Source of the DNA: Alphaproteobacteria bacterium UBA6324
Lineage (GTDB): Bacteria > Pseudomonadota > Alphaproteobacteria > CAAGCB01 > CAG-977
DNA: 64,000 bases
Direction: 5' to 3'
Assembly: GCA_002439085.1 (NCBI GenBank)
Contig: DJSW01000020.1
Span: forward strand, 23,214 to 87,213
In this document: in pieces, positions 62,382-64,000 of the stretch
Numbering within the stretch: the stretch's first letter is position 1
How the letters are laid out: the number at the start of each line of letters is the position of its first letter
Notes under the pieces: generated by a model
Databases searched by the model: none
Told to the model about the DNA's origin: nothing
The model's input: the letters and a program-made list of their open reading frames with translations, nothing else
Program-made: the position numbers and the translations under genes

Positions 62382-62895
62382 ATTACTGGCTCTGTTCGCC
62401 CTGCTGTCGCTGACGGCGTGCGGTTTCCGCCCGCTGTACGGCGGCGCGGGGACGGACGGTTCCGTTTCGGGGGAAAAGCTGACGCGGGAAACGGCGTCGA
62501 TTTTCATTGACGAAATTCCCGACCGGACGGGGCAGGTGCTGCGCCGCACGCTGGTCAACCGGCTGACGCCGCGGGGCGAACCCGTCGATCCGCGTTACCG
62601 GCTGTCCATTGTCCTGTCGGACAAAACCCTGTCGGAACAGGGCGTGCGAAAGGACAATCTGGCCACGCGCTATGTGATGAGCTACACGGCCTATTACACA
62701 CTGTATTCCTATCCCGCGGGCGAAAAGCTGCTGAACGCCGCGGCCACCGGACGCAGCAGTTACGACGTGCAGCAATCGCCGTACGCGACGGATGTCGCCG
62801 AACGCACGGCGCAGGAACGCGTCATGCGGATTTTGGGGGACGACATCGGGTTGCGGCTGGCGGCGTTTTTAAAAAGCTTTGACGTGAAAAAATGA
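62365..62895 (+). CDS. lptE: LPS-assembly lipoprotein LptE
   Basis: A 176-residue lipoprotein: MLSPRKLLALFALLSLTACGFRPLYGG is the typical LptE opening with lipobox LTAC followed by GFRPLY. It plugs the LptD barrel and implies LPS in the outer membrane. Starts inside leuS and overlaps holA by ATGA, a conserved operon. Confidence 0.93.
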   Translation: MLSPRKLLALFALLSLTACGFRPLYGGAGTDGSVSGEKLTRETASIFIDEIPDRTGQVLRRTLVNRLTPRGEPVDPRYRLSIVLSDKTLSEQGVRKDNLATRYVMSYTAYYTLYSYPAGEKLLNAAATGRSSYDVQQSPYATDVAERTAQERVMRILGDDIGLRLAAFLKSFDVKK

Positions 62896-63905
62896 CAAAG
62901 CTGACTCAATCCGCTTTGGAAACGCTGATCAAAACGGGCGCGCCGTCGCTGAAAGCCGTTTTATTTTACGGGCAGGACGACGGGCTGGTCGAGGAATGTC
63001 GCGAACGCATGACAAAGGCCGTCGTCGCGGACAAAGACCCGTTCCGGCTGGTCGAGCTGACGCCGGCGAAAATCAAGGACGATCCCGCCGTTTTGTCCGC
63101 CGAAGCCAACGCGTTGTCGCTGATGGGCGGGCGGCGCGTGATCATCGTGCGCGGCGCGGACAATTACTTTACCGCGACGATGAAGTCGTTTTTGCCGGCG
63201 TACAAGGGCGACGCGCTGATCATCGTGACGGCGGGAAATTTGAAAACAAAGGATTCCTTGCCGCTGTTGTTCGCCGAATCCTCTGATCTGGCCGTGTTCC
63301 CGTGCTATTCGGACGAAGGCGCAGCTTTAAAACGCTTTGTGTTTCAAAACATTGCCGAACAGGGATTCCAAACGACGCCCGACGTGATCAATTTCATCGC
63401 CGACAATTTGGGCGCGGACAGGCTGCAGTCGCGTTCCGAACTGGCGAAGCTGTTCGCCTATATGGGGGCGCAGAAAACGATCACGATGGATGACGCGGCC
63501 GCGTGCATCGGCGACGCGTCGGCACTGTCGATCGACCGGATGCTGTACGCTTTGTCCGGCGGGAATCAGCGGGAGTTGCACGAAACGCTCGACCGTTTGT
63601 TCGCCGAGGGGGAAAACGCGATCGGGTTGCTGCGCGCGGCGTCCGCGCATATGAAGAAATTTCATATCGTTCTGGCGAAAATCGCGGACGGCGTTCCGGC
63701 GGAAACGGCCGTGGCGGCTTTGCGCCTGCATTTCAAACGGGAGGACGAATTCAAAGACCGGTTGCAGATGTGGAATTTGACAAAGGCCGGCCGCGCGCTG
63801 GATCTGTTGACGCAGGCGGAACGGGATTGCAAGTTCGCCTCCCGTCCGCAGAAATTGATTTGCGGGCGCGTGTTCCTGCAAATCGCCGCGCAGGCAAGGA
63901 AGTAA
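62892..63905 (+). CDS. holA: DNA polymerase III delta subunit
   Basis: A 337-residue clamp-loader subunit. AVLFYGQDDGLVEECRERM is the AAA+ delta start; LSLMGGRRVIIVRGAD; QTTPDVINFIADNLGADRLQSRSELAKLFAYM and RLHFKREDEFKDRLQMW are family elements. Overlaps lptE by ATGA; ends at a terminator. Confidence 0.95.
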   Translation: MTKLTQSALETLIKTGAPSLKAVLFYGQDDGLVEECRERMTKAVVADKDPFRLVELTPAKIKDDPAVLSAEANALSLMGGRRVIIVRGADNYFTATMKSFLPAYKGDALIIVTAGNLKTKDSLPLLFAESSDLAVFPCYSDEGAALKRFVFQNIAEQGFQTTPDVINFIADNLGADRLQSRSELAKLFAYMGAQKTITMDDAAACIGDASALSIDRMLYALSGGNQRELHETLDRLFAEGENAIGLLRAASAHMKKFHIVLAKIADGVPAETAVAALRLHFKREDEFKDRLQMWNLTKAGRALDLLTQAERDCKFASRPQKLICGRVFLQIAAQARK

Positions 63906-63924
63906 CAGAGGCATACGCATATGA

Positions 63925-63955
63925 AAAAGGCGGAAGAATTATCTTCCGCCTTTTC
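63925..63955 (+). terminator. Terminator after holA (bidirectional)
   Basis: AAAAGGCGGAAGA/TCTTCCGCCTTTT, a perfect 13-bp stem with a four-base loop. Confidence 0.9.
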
Positions 63956-63960
63956 GTTTA

Positions 63961-64000
63961 TTAAAAGTTGATTTGCAAATTGACCATTCCGGTGTGGTCT
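63961..64000 (-). CDS. C-terminal tail of an outer-membrane beta-barrel protein (partial)
   Basis: The minus strand from the window edge reads DHTGMVNLQINF then TAA. Alternating polar/hydrophobic residues with a final Phe are the BAM-recognition end of an outer-membrane protein, as in the porin at 57838. Only 12 codons are visible, so the identity is unknown. Confidence 0.5.
   Translation of the reverse strand, partial: DHTGMVNLQINF

Overview
The window is one contiguous stretch of a Gram-negative chromosome of about 53% GC. Gene content and order point to an alphaproteobacterium. The set maf-aroE-coaE-dnaQ | secB-tim44-mltA-smr, the blocks rsmG-parA-parB, DUF3576-leuS-lptE-holA, hisB|hslVU and hemW-rdgB-rph|hrcA-grpE, and a SUV3-like helicase next to an S4 protein and a 2[4Fe-4S] ferredoxin are all typical of that class. 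The many small secreted Cys-rich proteins and the pilin, many with non-ATG starts nearby, suggest an uncultured host-associated (gut-type) lineage. That last point is inference. I see no tRNA, rRNA, CRISPR array, insertion sequence or prophage.

Layout: 1-2.8 kb dnaK (cut by the window edge) and dnaJ. 2.8-5.7 kb a small accessory patch: an XRE regulator divergent from two AT-rich small genes, a GNAT, a membrane protein and a PEGA lipoprotein. 5.8-8.4 kb dapB, alr and a flavoprotein with two rubredoxin domains. 8.5-11.5 kb two secreted Cys-rich genes, each behind a copy of a structured leader RNA, around an Abi_2/HEPN gene preceded by its own small hairpin RNA. 11.6-20.9 kb a leftward housekeeping block (mnmG, mnmE, smr, mltA, tim44, dnaQ, coaE, aroE, maf, with secB divergent). 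20.9-21.2 kb a DnaA-box-bearing, AT-rich gap that is the best oriC candidate. 21.3-30.5 kb rho, a frame-broken metallopeptidase, a lipoprotein, rpmJ, rluD, a LysR regulator and metabolic genes. 30.5-33.9 kb a large structured RNA followed by a BcgI-like restriction-modification pair. 33.9-39.1 kb ferredoxin, S4 protein, helicase, htpG. 39.2-45.5 kb secreted proteins, flavodoxin, hisB, hslVU and two half-size chromate transporters. 45.5-48 kb two parS sites and rsmG-parAB. 48-57 kb further copies of the leader RNA (before a third Cys-rich gene and before a prepilin), yraN, rsmI, an LpoA-like lipoprotein, hemW, rdgB, rph, hrcA, grpE. 57-64 kb yggS, a porin, DUF3576, leuS, lptE, holA and the tail of an outer-membrane protein.

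The housekeeping content fits the replication-origin region: segregation genes, parS sites at four places, and DnaA boxes. Five chaperone or protease loci (dnaKJ, htpG, hrcA-grpE, hslVU, secB) also lie here.

The most novel signal is a family of four structured RNA leaders of about 270 nt (three on +, one on -). They share a terminator and competing GGGGAG/CTCCCC pairings, and each sits just upstream of a secreted-surface gene. Second are two separate RNA-plus-defence-gene arrangements: the abi locus at 9.3-10.4 kb and the restriction-modification locus at 30.5-33.9 kb.
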